Below, piece by piece: positions 46,977 to 58,789 of a DNA stretch of 64,000 nt. The DNA is from Kingdonia uniflora (lineage: Eukaryota > Streptophyta > Magnoliopsida > Ranunculales > Circaeasteraceae), in NCBI GenBank assembly GCA_014058105.1, contig JACGCM010001796.1, forward strand, positions 186,001-250,000, written 5' to 3'. Below the pieces are notes generated by a model, which was not told the DNA's origin, made no database searches, and saw nothing but the letters and a program-made list of their open reading frames with translations. Each line of letters opens with the position of its first letter. Within the stretch, counting starts at the first letter, position 1. The position numbers and the translations under genes are program-made.

Positions 46977-49900
46977 ATGGCCGATCATGAGAAGTTGAAG
47001 ATCACAAAATTCAATGGGTCAAATTTTAGAGTGTAAAAGATGCAGATAGAAGATTACCTTTATTAGAAGGATCTTGATTTACCACAGGGTTGAACTAAGA
47101 TGAAACCAGTAGATTTTAATGATGCTAAGTGGGCGCGATTGAATCGCAAAACGCTTGGAACCGTTAGGTTAGCGCTGTCATATCAAATTCTACACATGAT
47201 CCCCAATGTTACGACGACGAAGGGATTGATGAAGACGTTGTCCGCTATGTACTCAGAACCGTCCGGGGAAAATAAAGTTCACCTTTTACGGTGCTTGTTT
47301 ACCTTGAAAATGAAGGACAATGGTAGCGTGCAAGCTCATATCAGTGAGTTCAATACTATACAAGCTTAACTGGAATCCGTTAAAATCACTTTTGCCGAGG
47401 AGGTGAGAGTGTGGGCTCTTCTAGGGCAGATGCCAAAAACTTCAGAAGAATTCATTACAGTTGTGAGCAACTCATTTGGGAAGGAAGATATCAAATTTGA
47501 CATTATAGTCTCGTTGATTATGAGTGAAGAGAATAGGAATAAAACATCTGAACCCTCTTCGAGTTCAAACGACAGTATGTTGAATGTCGAAGAAAGAGGG
47601 AGGTCTTACAAAAAATGGCCAAAATTTGGAAGGGGTCAATCACAATTAAGAGGGAAGTCTAAGCCACCCGGTGTGTGTTGGACTTATGGAAGAAGGGCCA
47701 CTCAGGCGAGATTGCAACTCTTCTTCTTCTAAGAAGATTGATGATGAAGAAAAAGATACAATAAACCTTACTGAGGAGGTTAGTTCTGACGAGGCTCTTC
47801 AACTATTGTGTGACGATGTTAACGAATCTTGGATTGTTGATTCGGGCGCTTCCTTCCATGGTACTAAGAACATAGGTTTTCTTACTAATATAGTTAAAGG
47901 CGACTTCGGTACGGTCTTTCTTGCAGATACGAGTGCACGTAATATTACTGGAAAGGGAAACGCTAGGTTGTTGTTGCCTTCAGGAGGAATAATTGTTTTA
48001 TAGAATGTGTGACTTGTACCTAAACTGAGGCGTAACCTTATATCGGTTAGCAAATTGGCGGATGATGTCGGATATGAGTGTACCATTGGTGTAACCTTCT
48101 GGAAGGTTACAAAGGGAGCTATGTTGGTAGCTCAAGGCTTGCGACAAGGAACATTGTATACAACGTAGAACACAATTTCCACTATTTGTGCGGCTACTCC
48201 AGGGATTGATACAAGTACGTGGCACAAACAGCTCGGTCACATGAGTGAGAAGGGGATGAAGATAATGGTAATAAAGGGAAAGCTAGAGGGTCTTGCCGAG
48301 GTTGATCTCAAGTTTTATGAAGAGTGTGTTCTTGCGAAGCAGAAGAAGGTCAGTTTCAAATTATCTGGAAGATCAAGGAAACTCGAAAAGCTGAATCTTG
48401 TACACAAGGAGGTTTAGGGGCCAACCAAGGTGTCTTCTCTTGGTGGTTCTCATTACTATGTTACTTTTATCGATGATGCTAATAAAAAACTGTGGGTTTA
48501 CTTCTTGAAGAACAAGTCAGATGTGTTTGATAAATTTAAGAGGTGGAGGGCTCTAGTTAAAAATGAAATTGATTTAAAACTGAAGTGTCTCAAGTCGAAT
48601 AGCGGGGGTGAATACTGTAGTGGCGAGTTTGAAGACTTTTGCGCATCAAACGGGATTAGGAGACAAAAGACTATTTCCAGAACACCGCAACAAAATGGTG
48701 TTACAGAACGTATGAACCGAACAATAAACGAAAGAACGAGGAGTATGAGACTCAACGCTGGATTGCCAAATTGTTTTTGGGCGGATGCGGTTAGTATGGC
48801 GGCGTACTTGATTAACAGAGGGCCTTCGACGACTTTGGACTTTGAACTTCCTTAAGAAGCATGGATCAGTAAAGAGGTAATCCTTAATCACTTGGGTATT
48901 TTTAGTTGTATCTCATATGTGCTTGATAATTCAGATACAAGGACCAAGTTAGATGCAAAGTCGATAAAGTGTATTTTCATTGGATGCGGCGGTAATGAGT
49001 TTGGGTTCCGGTTTTGGGATGCGAAGAATCGGAAAGTTATCCGGAGCCGTAATGTTTCATTCAATGAGGAAGTTTTATATAAAGACTTCAAAGTACCTGT
49101 AGAACGGATTTGAGGTGAAGTAGTGGAAAGTATCGACATTGAAGATGATGAACCCTCTCGAGAGGATGATGTAGAAGACGTTGTTAAGTTCGTTGCACCG
49201 AATCAAAATGAGGAACCTAATAATCTAAACATTCCAATACCACTTCGAAAGGAGCCGAGAGTTGCAAGAACTCTGGCAAGATACGTAAATTCTTTAAATC
49301 ACTTGTTACTTACAGATGGTGGTGAACCTAAAAGTTACAAGGAGGCTTTAGATGTGGAAGCCAAGAGTAAGTGGGAGCTTGCTATGGATGATGAGATGCA
49401 GTCATTGTCAGTTAATCAAACTTGGGATTTAGTTCGGTTACCGAAGGGGAAGAAAATATTGCACAACAAGTGGGTATACAGACTAAGGTAGGAATCTGAT
49501 GGTTCAAGGAGATTTAAGGCTAGACTTGTAGTAAAGAGCTTTCAGCAGAAAGAGGGCGTTGATTTCAGTGAGATTTTTGCTCCTGTTGTGAAAATGTCTA
49601 CTATTCGGGTTGTGATGATTATAGTTGTTGTTGAAGACTTGCATCTTGAACAACTTGATGTCAATACTCCATTTATTTACAGTAACCTTGATGAAGAAAT
49701 TTATATGTAGATGCCATAAGGGTATTTGGTTAAAGGGAAAGAAGATCTTGTGTGTAGGCTTACGAAGAGCTTATACGGTTTGAAATAAGCGCCGAGACAG
49801 TGGTATTTGAAGTTTGAACAGTTCATGTGCAGAAATGGGTATTCGAAGAGCAATGCAGATCACTGTTGTTTTATTAAGAATACGGGGAGCTCATATATTA

Positions 49901-50165
49901 TTCTACTTCTGTATGTAGATGATATATTGGTAGCAAGTGCTGACATGGGAGAAATAGTTATGTTGAAGGAACTATTATTTCAGGAGTTTTCTATGAAGGA
50001 CTTGGGTGCGGCGAAACAAGTTCTTGGTATGCGTGTTACAAGGGATTGAAAGCGGCGAGAATTGAAGTTGTCTCAAGCAGAGTACATCGGCAAAGTACTG
50101 AAGCGGTTTAACATGGATGGTGTTAAGGTTGTTAGTACACCATTAGGAGGTCACTTCAAATTATC
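46977..50165 (+). pseudogene. copia-5 gag-pol, decayed and 3' deleted
   Basis: The ATG at 46977 opens MADHEKLKITKFNGSNF, a copia gag start. Gag pieces run to about 47680, a zinc-knuckle relic near 47670-47715, protease WIVDSGASFH near 47830, GAG-pre-integrase WHKQLGHMSEKGM near 48222, integrase 48430-48855 (FIDDA, TPQQNGVTERMNRT), linker, then RT at 49320-50050 with LLYVDDIL. About ten stops or frameshifts are present, and integrase active-site positions are changed (SNSGGEY where RSDNGGEY is usual). The sequence jumps from just after the RT (GGHFKLSK) into the middle of the 3' LTR, so RNase H and the first ~300 bases of that LTR were deleted. Confidence 0.9.
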
Positions 50166-50167
50166 AA

Positions 50168-50545
50168 AGGTGTTTTTTGGGGACGTTGGTCCGTCTCGTA
50201 ATCCGTACTTCGAGCCTATTCTTATGTAATAACTTCCCATGTCTATAAGGGAGTCTAGGGTTAGTTGTTAGCCCAATCTTGTTGTGAGTTTAACCTTAGA
50301 GAGGCTAGGGTTTGAAGAGACTCCATTAAAGCTTGAGAAGCTTGAGAGATCATTGCAACCTATTTGATATCATAGTAAATTGTTCGTGGGGAATGGTTTT
50401 TTATCCACAAGGGTTTTCCACTTCCCTCATCCGAGAAAATTCTTTATGTCATTTATTGTTCTTTGTTTGATTTACTTCTTGGGTTGGCGATTTCTGCGTA
50501 TCGTTCTTGTAAGGGAAGAGAGAGTAGCTACTTCAATTCTCAACA
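50168..50545 (+). repeat. 3' LTR of copia-5 (5' part deleted)
   Basis: 378 bases matching the last part of the 46250-46933 LTR, ending ...CTCAACA and followed by the duplication AGAGT. The loss of the first ~306 bases coincides with the pol deletion. Confidence 0.88.
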
Positions 50546-50550
50546 AGAGT

Positions 50551-51075
50551 TCCCCTACTAAGACTGTTATTCTACACTAGATACCTTCAGGATTTTGAGT
50601 ATGGAAATCCTGAATTCAAGTTATCAGTTCCTCATGGTATGTGGTGTTGTGGTTCAAGCTACGGATGGTTACTCTTTCAAGTTCACCGGTGTATGTCCAA
50701 AAGGTCCGTCCCAGTTCTCAGAGTTTGCCGTTATGGGAATCTACAGAAAATCATAACGAGTTTTCTCTCTTCAAATCCGGTGACAAAGAATGGTTTTTTA
50801 TTAAACCATAAAAAAATTTGGATTTTTATTTGTTATAAGGGCATGTTTCATGGCATGAATAAAAAAAAGGAACTGTTGTGGCAATCGAAATTCATGATCC
50901 ATCTCAACCTAAGGAGATATTAATTGTCCAACACCTTCCTCCACTTCATAAAAAATCAAGAAATTTTTATCTTGTGGAGTTATCCAAGGAACCGCTGCAA
51001 GGGCAGATTTTGGGATACTTTCTGATCCCCCTACTACTGTTGTCGCCGTGAAGAATCCACCCTCAAAAATTGTTT
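50551..51075 (+). pseudogene. F-box/DUF295-like gene fragment
   Basis: Reading across frames: YGNPEFKLSVPHG, WCCGSSYGWLL, FAVMGIYRKS, then YKGMFHGMNKKGEL-like, EIHDPSQPKEILIVQHLPPLH and NFYLVELSKEPLQ. These follow the order of the DUF295 domain of plant F-box proteins (GSSHGWL, AVM.IYG, YKGQFYAVD, YLVES). Several frameshifts and stops break it. It lies inside the 459-bp-LTR element, between copia-5 and the 87-bp repeat, so it may have been captured. No F-box was found. The assignment is from memory of motifs. Confidence 0.5.
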
Positions 51076-52199
51076 ACGATGAGAATAATCATGAGCGTTG
51101 AATCTGTGCAAATCTTATCAAAATAAGATTGGTATTCAGTTTTTAAAAGCAAATTATGAATCAGTTCGTATCACAAGTCAGAAGAAGTTTGTATCACCAC
51201 TGCGAAGCAGTTTGTTTCACAGTAACGAGATAGATCGTTTCACAATTCGAAAAATCTTTTTACATCAAGCTTGGGAGGTCTAGATCTCGCAAACGAACTC
51301 GAATGCGAGCTCCAGTTATTTGCTCAATCGAGCTTGACAACAAATCTCGTTACAGGAGGCCGAAACTCGTCGTGAAATCGTCAAGTATTATGATGTACAC
51401 AACATAATGGCGTACACAAGGTTCAGCTCTGTCGAAATAGCCATTAGAAGAGTTCCATCTCCATAGATAAATTCTCACTTCTTATTCCGTCTTAGCTCAG
51501 CTTGGTCAAGCCTTGATATACAACAAGCCACATCAACAACGAGAAGACGTTGTTTCTGTTTTCCAACAACAACAATACCAAGTTGTTCATCAGTTTGCGA
51601 ATCCACGGTTTCAATTACAGGGGCATTATACTCGTATTGATTTTCTTTTATTTCGACGGCAATGATATGTAAGATTGGGTTTTTTCTTGTAAAACAATAT
51701 CAATCCCTTCATGGGTTTTCTCGCGGTTGCGTTGTTGTCTTGAGTGCACATTGGCTCCGTTCTGTAGGAGTAATTAATTTGGATTTTTCAAAAATTTGAT
51801 CATGAAGTTTCGCTCTTTGATTTGCATTCAACAAACTTCTCCATCGCTTTGACGATACGAACAATCGCCTTGACGATACTAATGCTGGTAACAGGGGAGA
51901 TTTTTTTAATCTTATTCCTTGGATGGGAGGGAGTCGGTCTTGCTTCCTACTTGCTCATCCCAATTTGTGCCTTATTCCTAGCAACTTTTGTGTACTGACT
52001 GGAATCTCGGCTCTACTCATCTATTGACCAGTACGCCTATAAAGCAAAATTGATCCACTATTCTTAAATCATACTTGGGGTGAGCTTGACCTCAGCTTCA
52101 GACACAATATTCGACCTCATTACCGACTTAACTCAACCAACATATTACAATTCGACCAACATATTACATAATCTATTACATGTCGCTTATTGGTTCATC
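51076..52199 (+). other. Internal region of the 459-bp-LTR element, right part
   Basis: Contains the second copy of the ~90-base direct repeat (51336-51430). The rest shows no protein likeness. Confidence 0.4.
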
Positions 52200-52650
52200 C
52201 CCCGACCACCCATATAATATATTATAGGTCGCTTATTGGTTTATCCCAATTCGACCAACACATCTATATGCAGAATTGTTGTTTTGGCTAATTTAATCTT
52301 CTAATACATTATATGACACTTATTGGTTCATCCCAATTCAGCCAACACATCTATATACAAAATTATTGATTCGGCCAATTTAATCTTTTAATACATTACA
52401 GGTTGCTTATTGGTTCATCCCAATTCGACCAACACATCTATATACAAAATTGTTGCTTCGGCCAATTCAATCTTCTAATACATTACAGGTCGCTTATTGG
52501 TTCATCCTAATTCGACCGACACATCTATATACAGAATTATTGCTTCGGCCAATTCAATCTTCTAATATATTATAGGTCGCTTATTGGTTCATCCCAATTC
52601 GACCAACCCATCTAATACATTACATGTTGGTTATTGGTTCGTCCAATTCA
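52200..52650. repeat. 87-bp tandem repeat
   Basis: The phrase CTTATTGG recurs at an exact spacing: GCTTATTGG or its variant starts at 52231, 52318, 52405, 52492 and 52579, i.e. 87 bases each time. Each unit has TTCATCCCAATTCGACCAAC, ACATCTATATACA and TCGGCCAATT. Shorter partial units flank the array at 52184 and 52632. Confidence 0.93.
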
Positions 52651-52828
52651 ACCAAACGGACTGCATATTACAGGTCAAAAATCCCAAAAATAGGTATCGA
52701 CGTTATCGATAATAAACTGCATCTGAATCAAGACAACAACAACATTAGGTAACGGTTAGAGAATGACCTTCTCAGCCAACACCACTCACCCATGATGTTT
52801 CTCGTGATATTGGCTGAGAGCCATCTTA

Positions 52829-53226
52829 TGTAAAGAGCCTATTCCATATCTCGAACTCAAGCACCATCTTCGACCATCATACGACTACTCGACCTCGTCA
52901 ACATACACGTGGCACATTTATGGAAGACACATTATGGAGCAGGAGCTACTCAAGCCGTTACACAATCATTATGAAGACTCGTCAAAACCATATATTGTGA
53001 CGTTCGTCATTAAAATAGATAACGGTCATATTATAAGACCTATAAATATAACCATAGAGCTACAGAGAAATGACAGATTTTTCCTATCAAGAAAGTCTTT
53101 ACAGAACATCCTTGTAATAGCTAGTATTCTCAATAACATGTCTTAATTTCTAAAATCCTCAAGAGAGGTCGTGGTATTTAACCTATTCAACGGTTTTCCA
53201 CGCTAAACATTGGTGTTAGTTATTAT
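52829..53226 (+). repeat. LTR copy C, left part (split by hAT element)
   Basis: 398 bases from TGTAAAGAGCC. Its remaining 61 bases are at 57342-57402; together they give 459, the same as copies B and D. Probably the 3' LTR of the element whose 5' LTR is copy B. Confidence 0.88.
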
Positions 53227-54582
53227 CAGGGGTGGAACCAGGATTCTAAGTTGGGGGGGCTAACATGTTATATTAGTAATTTTAAAGGGATATTTACTAA
53301 TATTATTGATTAATTACGTAATTTCTTTACGTTTACTAAACAAGTTATTGACATATCTCAAAATTATTGATTTAAATAATTTATTCTAAAGAACAAAATA
53401 TATAAGCAAGTACCTGGTAAATCTAGGGATTCCTGAGAGATCCATAACCAATTTAGCAACCATGAACAATTGTATCACCTAAAAATTAAAAACTAAAATT
53501 AACAAATCTTTATATATAAGCTTACAAGAGGCTTCCATAAGTTTATTATTCATTCAGTAAAAGTATAAAACTAATCTTCATAGTAGAAATATATAGATCA
53601 ATATTCAAAAAGGCACAAAAGTAAGTGTCCTTGCATTTTCATAAAAAATCTAGTCAAGAGTGACATAGACATGTGCAAAAATATCAATATACAAGATACT
53701 ACTAAAAATTTTCCATACGGTTCCCCGCTAAACAAAACGCTTCTATTATCGAATCTGAACAAATACTTTGTGCAAATTCCCTTTCAATGTAGACAACTGT
53801 GAGGTACTCATCTTCCATCTTGCTACGAAGAACTGTCTTAATTAAATTCATAGCTTAAAATGCACGCTGTAGAAACTGGCAGTGTCAACACAAGATAAAT
53901 CAAACGATCAACCAGAATGTAGTCCTCCGACAATTTTGTTACTACTAACCCTCGACATAACTCAGAAATGGTAGACATATTCTGAAAGGCTTGGTGAGAA
54001 AGGATATTAAGCTCATAGTGTTCCAACTGACATCTTAACATCCGTAGCTCGTGATCAGTAAAATCTTCGCAATAGAATTTCGAGGCGAGAGTGCAAATAT
54101 CATCGATGTTAAATGATTCAAAACCATTTTTTAGATCCAGGGCAGCACTTAGAATAAGAAGTTCCATCCCCTCCTTGAATTTATCATCTAACTCCATCAA
54201 CTGATAATCTATTACGGGATAAAATATATTCATGCGGTAATAATGTTGAATTGTAGTATGATCTTTTTGCTTGCTAGAATGACCTTTGCCTATCATATGA
54301 TAAGCATTCATATATGGTAGAACAACATCATGCGTTTTACAAAATGATTCTACACTTGTAAAAAAAATCACATTCACCATCTTCTCTCAACTTTTGAAGA
54401 AGCTTTTTTGTACTTGAAACCAAACTCATTGCCCTCACGATGTCTACAGATTTCTTTTGTAGAGCTTGACAAAGCATGTCAGTAATACCCATGGTTTTAT
54501 TCATTAAAAGCAAGTTAAAGACAAACTCTTAGGACATAAGTGCATCATAAGCCCCCCTAGCTTCGCTACGTATCTTACTAGT

Positions 54583-54604
54583 CCCCCCCCCCCCCCCCCC
54601 CCCC
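54583..54604. repeat. Poly-C tract
   Basis: 22 consecutive C inside the hAT element, in the decayed stretch of the transposase. Such runs are also prone to length error in sequencing. Confidence 0.9.
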
Positions 54605-54835
54605 TTTGTAATCATGTTGTTAAGACACTCACTTGGAGCACCAAACTTATCAATCATGCTGCTCACAGAAAAAAAAGAAAAAGAAAAAAAAAAAGAATCC
54701 TAACGAGTAGCCCCCGCTTGCTGCAAACAACCAATCTGATTAGCCCCTTTACCCGTCTTTAACTCACCAGTAGCTAATTTTCTTCTTATTTCTATTGCGT
54801 GACCAGATCGTAACTTGTTGTTTCTCTTAGGAGAA

Positions 54836-55129
54836 GCTTTAAAGATATTGACAATGAAATTCAATTTTGAAAAGAATTGCAAAATCTCAGGGGCATCTTT
54901 AGCTGCCGCTACTAATGCTAATTGCAATCTATATTTAAAGCAATGCACATAATATGCTGATGGGCAATCTCTAAGAAACAACGCTTTAAAGATATTGACA
55001 ATGAAATTCAATTTTGAAAAGAATTGCAAAATCTCAGGGGCATCTTTAGCTGCCGCTACTAATGCTAATTGCAATCTATATTTAAAGCAATGCACATAAT
55101 ATGCTGATGGGCAATCTCTAAGAAACAAC
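54836..55129. repeat. Perfect 147-bp tandem duplication
   Basis: 54836-54982 and 54983-55129 look identical base for base and lie in frame in the DUF4371 region (49 codons each). Confidence 0.93.
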
Positions 55130-56390
55130 GCTTGTAACCCATTCCATGAACCACGCATGTTACTAGCACCATCGTACCCTTGACCCCGCATATTCTCAAG
55201 TATGAGGTTATTTCGAGTAAGAATATCAGTTATCTTCTTTTGAAGAGTTGCCGCGGTCGTGTCTTTAACACTTACAACTTCAAAAAACCGCTCTTGTATA
55301 CAACCAACATTATCAACAAATCTTAGAATAAGGGCCATTTGTTCTTTATCGGATTTTTCTTTTGCTTCATCAACAAGAATGCAATATTTCGCATCTCTAA
55401 TTTCCTTGCAAATCTTTTCTCTCACTTTGTCGGCAATAATATTCAAAATTTGTTTTTGAATCAATGGCGAGGTGTACTTGGCATTTCCAATGGCATTTTC
55501 CAATATAGTATCATCAATCTTCTTATCCCATTTTCCTGTATAACTTAGCAATTCAAGAAAGTTGCCACAATTTTTTGAATGTATGGATTCGTCGTGGCCT
55601 TTAAAAGTACAAGATTGAAGTGCTAGCCAATGCATACACTCAATTGTAGTCTTGAGTCGAAGTCAAATCCTCAAAGTCTCATCCTTAGACTGTATATTGA
55701 TCATTTTATCAACGTGTCTGGACGACTTCTTTAAATCTTCCATAGAATGTAGCGCAGCCATATGTGGAGAACCATGACCTCCTATATGTTGTAAAAAAGC
55801 GCACATCACACCATCATTTACCCTCTTCCAACTATTAAATCCCTCAACAGTAAATGTGGGACGCTTTGTTGGATCTGTTTCAAAAAGAAAACATGGAAGA
55901 CAAAATACTCTATCTTTGTGGGGAGAATACTCTAACCAAGAAAATTGAGCGAACCAAAAAGCTTTAAAGCGACGATTTTGTCTTCCAGATTTGTTGGTAG
56001 ATATACTTTGCATTTAGGCTGAAATGACCATTTTCCAATGTATGCTCGTCGAACCTCATCACGTTGGTTAACATTATGCTGCCAAATTAGAACACGTAGT
56101 CCAGGATCACGTTTAAGATAAATAACAACATCTTCTGGTTCAACTGGAATAACTACAATTTCTTCCTCTTCTTCATGTAAACTTATTTCTTCTACTTGGA
56201 GAGGAGCACCAACAACCGGTTCAATAGAAGAAACAATCTCTTCTAATTCAATAGGAGTAACAACAACTTCTACCGGTTCAATAGGAGAAGCAATTCCATC
56301 CAATTCTATAGGAACAACAACAACTTCAATTGGTTTAACATGTTCTTCAAGTTCAGCGGGAGGAACAAATTCTGATTCAAGTCTTTGCAA

Positions 56391-57326
56391 TTTAAAAGGA
56401 CGTTGCTCAGAATTGTCAAATGCAGAAGATGTATTACCTTTCGATTAATTGTCATTTGGTCTCTTGAAAAATGATGAAATTTTTCTCTGCATTCTAACCT
56501 TCAACAATAAGATACAAGCCTAAACGGTGTAAAGAACATTAGAAGTTGAAATACATTTTAAACCCTAATTCAAATCAGTAAGAGATAAACCCAAACCCCA
56601 ATTCAATCAGTTAAATATAAACATAAATTGATATCAGTAAAAGTCAAGAGATAACCCAAATTCCAATCACTAAGATATAAACTCTCAACTCAAATCAGTA
56701 ATAATTAAACCCAAACACCAATTCAAATCAGTAAAAACCCCAATTTTCTCCTTATATTGAGTAATTTCCTCACCCCCTTTTCGGGAGTCCCCAGATAAAT
56801 CTTGTAAATTATGGTATTTAAATAAGTAAATCAGTAAATTATGATATTCAATTCAAGTCAGTAATATGAAGAAATCCAATTATCCAAGCGCACTAAAACC
56901 CGTAAATTACCATGAAAAAAAAACTTAATTAATAACCCTAGAAATCAAAAACAAGTAAAACCCAAACATAATCATGCAAAATTGGAGAGATAGAAAGGTA
57001 TACCTAGTTTATTTGTATAAGAACTTGTGTTTGTTTGCAGTTATACCCAACTCAAATCAGATTTGTCAATTCATCAAATTCATTGCGATACAAGGCTTGT
57101 GTTTGTTTGTAGAAGAACTTGAAATCAGATTTGTCAAGTTTGTTTGTTTGTGGAAGAAAGACTCGAAATCAGATTTGTCTTATGAGAGAGGAAGAGAGTT
57201 AGAGAAGTGTGGGAGTGGAAGATAGTTAGAGAGGTGTGAGAGAAGAAACACTGCTCAAATGAAACTACATTTTTTTTTTTAAAAATTGACCTGGGCTATA
57301 GCCCGGGTCAGTCTTCTACTAGTTCC
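56391..57326. other. 5' noncoding part of the hAT element
   Basis: A/T-rich, with several degenerate CCCAAATTCCAATCAGTAA-type repeats at 56560-56740 and a G/C-rich palindrome GACCCGGGCTATAGCCCGGGTC at the tip (about 57288-57311). Confidence 0.6.
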
Positions 57327-57341
57327 GCCCCTGGTTATTAT

Positions 57342-57402
57342 TAGCGTTCTGATTACATCTGGTGTAAAAGCTAAGTCCGAATCCCAGAATTAGGCTATTA
57401 CA
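57342..57402 (+). repeat. LTR copy C, right part
   Basis: Last 61 bases of the LTR, ending ATTAGGCTATTACA. It is directly followed by GGTAG, the same five bases that flank copy D at its 5' end. Confidence 0.88.
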
Positions 57403-57867
57403 GGTAGTTTCAAACTCTTCAAGTTCTCAAACTTTCAACTTCTGTTTGCTTCATTTAGCATATCATCATAGACTGAAGTATTGTTTTGCCGCAATCTTTT
57501 TTCCTGTTTGGCTGCTGACCACAGTTTTGATTCTTTTCCTAGCAAATAAAATGCGAATATAAGATTTAATGTGATTTTTAGTTCTCGTACCATGTTGTTG
57601 GCTAGGATGCTGAAATTATAAGAAAAATAGGTGAAAAACATAGACAAGAGGAATCTATTGATTGATATAGTAATTATCATACAGTCACCACCTTACCTTC
57701 TGCTCAATTGATTTTGTAATTATCAGATAGTCACCCAGCTTATAAGAAAAATAAGCTTCATTAGCATTTAAGATTGGATCTTGACCTTTAAAAGGCAAAA
57801 TCTACAACCAAAAGTCCCCATTCCAAAAAGATAAAGCTCAGTATTGCTAATAATGAGTATAACTCTT
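57403..57867. other. Intergenic, nothing recognised
   Basis: No gene found between LTR C and the duplicated germin-like block. Confidence 0.35.
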
Positions 57868-57975
57868 ACCCATTCACATTTTATTTAAATATTAAAATCA
57901 CATCATAAACAAGTAATCAATTATACAACATGTTCCCCCTAATCTGACCACCTGAATCCACACAAAAAAAACCCT

Positions 57976-58713
57976 TTACTTCTTCGGAGCAAGTCTTGAC
58001 TTTATCTTCTCAACCTCTTTAGTCCCAATTTGAAACGCCTTAGCCAACACATTGTTTGGGACCGGTGGACACGCGGCAAATAGTGTTGCAGCGATAGTCT
58101 GGGTCCCTGGCAATTGACTATTAAACGCGGCGATAACCGCCGCGTTACCAACCCCATTGTTCTTTTGAAAATGTACTAAACCCTTTGGAAAAGTAAATAC
58201 CTCCCCCACCTTAATCGTTCTCGAGATGAGCACATTTGCGGTTGTAATAAATCCAACGTCTAGTTTTCCCTTAAGGACAAAAACTATCTCGGTGGCCCTT
58301 GGGTGGGTATGGGGCGGGTTTACCCCACCCGGTGCGTAATCGACCCTAGCTAGAGACACTCCAAGAGTGTTTAACCCAGGGATCATTAGGACATTTGCAG
58401 CTGTAACGAGTGAACCCAGTGAGTTGTTGACGAATCCGGGATTCTTCAACCCGTTGAAGAAGAAATCGTTCGCACTCACATTGTTTGAGGGTTTACAAAC
58501 AAACCCATTGATCGTCACGCCTGAATATCAAAACCCAATTTTCAATTTAGTCAAATTTGAGTGTTTTTAGATAAAGAAAGCTAAATTAGAGCTAGTTTTA
58601 CCTGAAGAGAGATCGGCAACGCAGGTGTCTTGGAGGAGGTCAGGATCTGCGAAGGTGTTTGATAAAATGGCGAAGAGAAGAAGAAGAAAGAAGGGAACTG
58701 CTGGAGATGCCAT
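57976..58713 (-). CDS. Germin-like protein, copy 2
   Basis: Paralogue of the 41458 gene with the same structure: exons 58713-58602 and 58520-57976, an 81-base intron, 218 residues, no stop or frameshift. Signal peptide with FLLLLFAILSNTFA, then DPDLLQD; Cys31 and Cys46; metal ligands His108, His110, Glu115 and His154 all kept (HTHPRATE, GLVHF). Differences lie mostly at the surface and the tail (ends KSRLAPKK). The NVT site of copy 1 is NVS here, still a possible glycosylation site; the second site is lost. Expected to be secreted to the cell wall; its enzyme activity is not predictable. The TATA box at 58783-58789 is 69 bases from the ATG, a normal leader length, so this is the better candidate for the ancestral promoter form. 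Confidence 0.93.
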
Positions 58714-58782
58714 TGTTGTTGTTGAAGGGAGGAGGCGGGAGATTTAAATGAAGATGAGAGGAGAAGTAGTTCTGAGTAGTCA

Positions 58783-58789
58783 ATTTATA
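58783..58789 (-). promoter_or_regulatory. TATA box of germin-like copy 2
   Basis: TATAAAT on the minus strand in the same CCAACTTCTATAAAT context as copy 1, 69 bases before the ATG. Confidence 0.7.

Larger units (their letters stand above)
53838..56390 (-). pseudogene. hAT transposase (TTF zinc finger, DUF4371, hAT dimerisation)
   Basis: A DNA transposase like the ZMYM1-like/DUF4371 genes of plants. Pieces in order on the minus strand: 56390-55932, an acidic N-terminal part with repeated VEV.VTPIELEEI; 56013-55663, TTF-type zinc finger (FWFAQFSWLEYSPHKDRVFCLPCFLF region); 55635-54700, DUF4371 core with RGQGYDGASNMRG; 54380-53838, the C-terminal region ending in LTLPVSTA of the hAT dimerisation domain. 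One frameshift separates the first two, a stop near 55660 the next, and A-rich and poly-C tracts break 54380-54700. An exact 147-base tandem duplication within DUF4371 adds 49 residues in frame. Not functional as it stands. Confidence 0.9.
53227..57333 (-). mobile_element. hAT superfamily DNA transposon, 4.1 kb
   Basis: Perfect 8-base target duplication GTTATTAT at 53219-53226 and 57334-57341. Tips are CAGGGGTGGAACCAG and, reversed, CAGGGGCGGAACTAG. It carries a degenerate transposase on the minus strand with TTF-type zinc finger and DUF4371. Removing it rejoins LTR copy C without loss. Length and coding order are those of an autonomous element that has since decayed. Confidence 0.95.

Noticed and set aside
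44754..57407. Plain insertion B-to-C with its own target duplication
   Set aside because: Flanks CATCC and GGTAG do not match. GGTAG matches copy D instead, which led to the inversion model.
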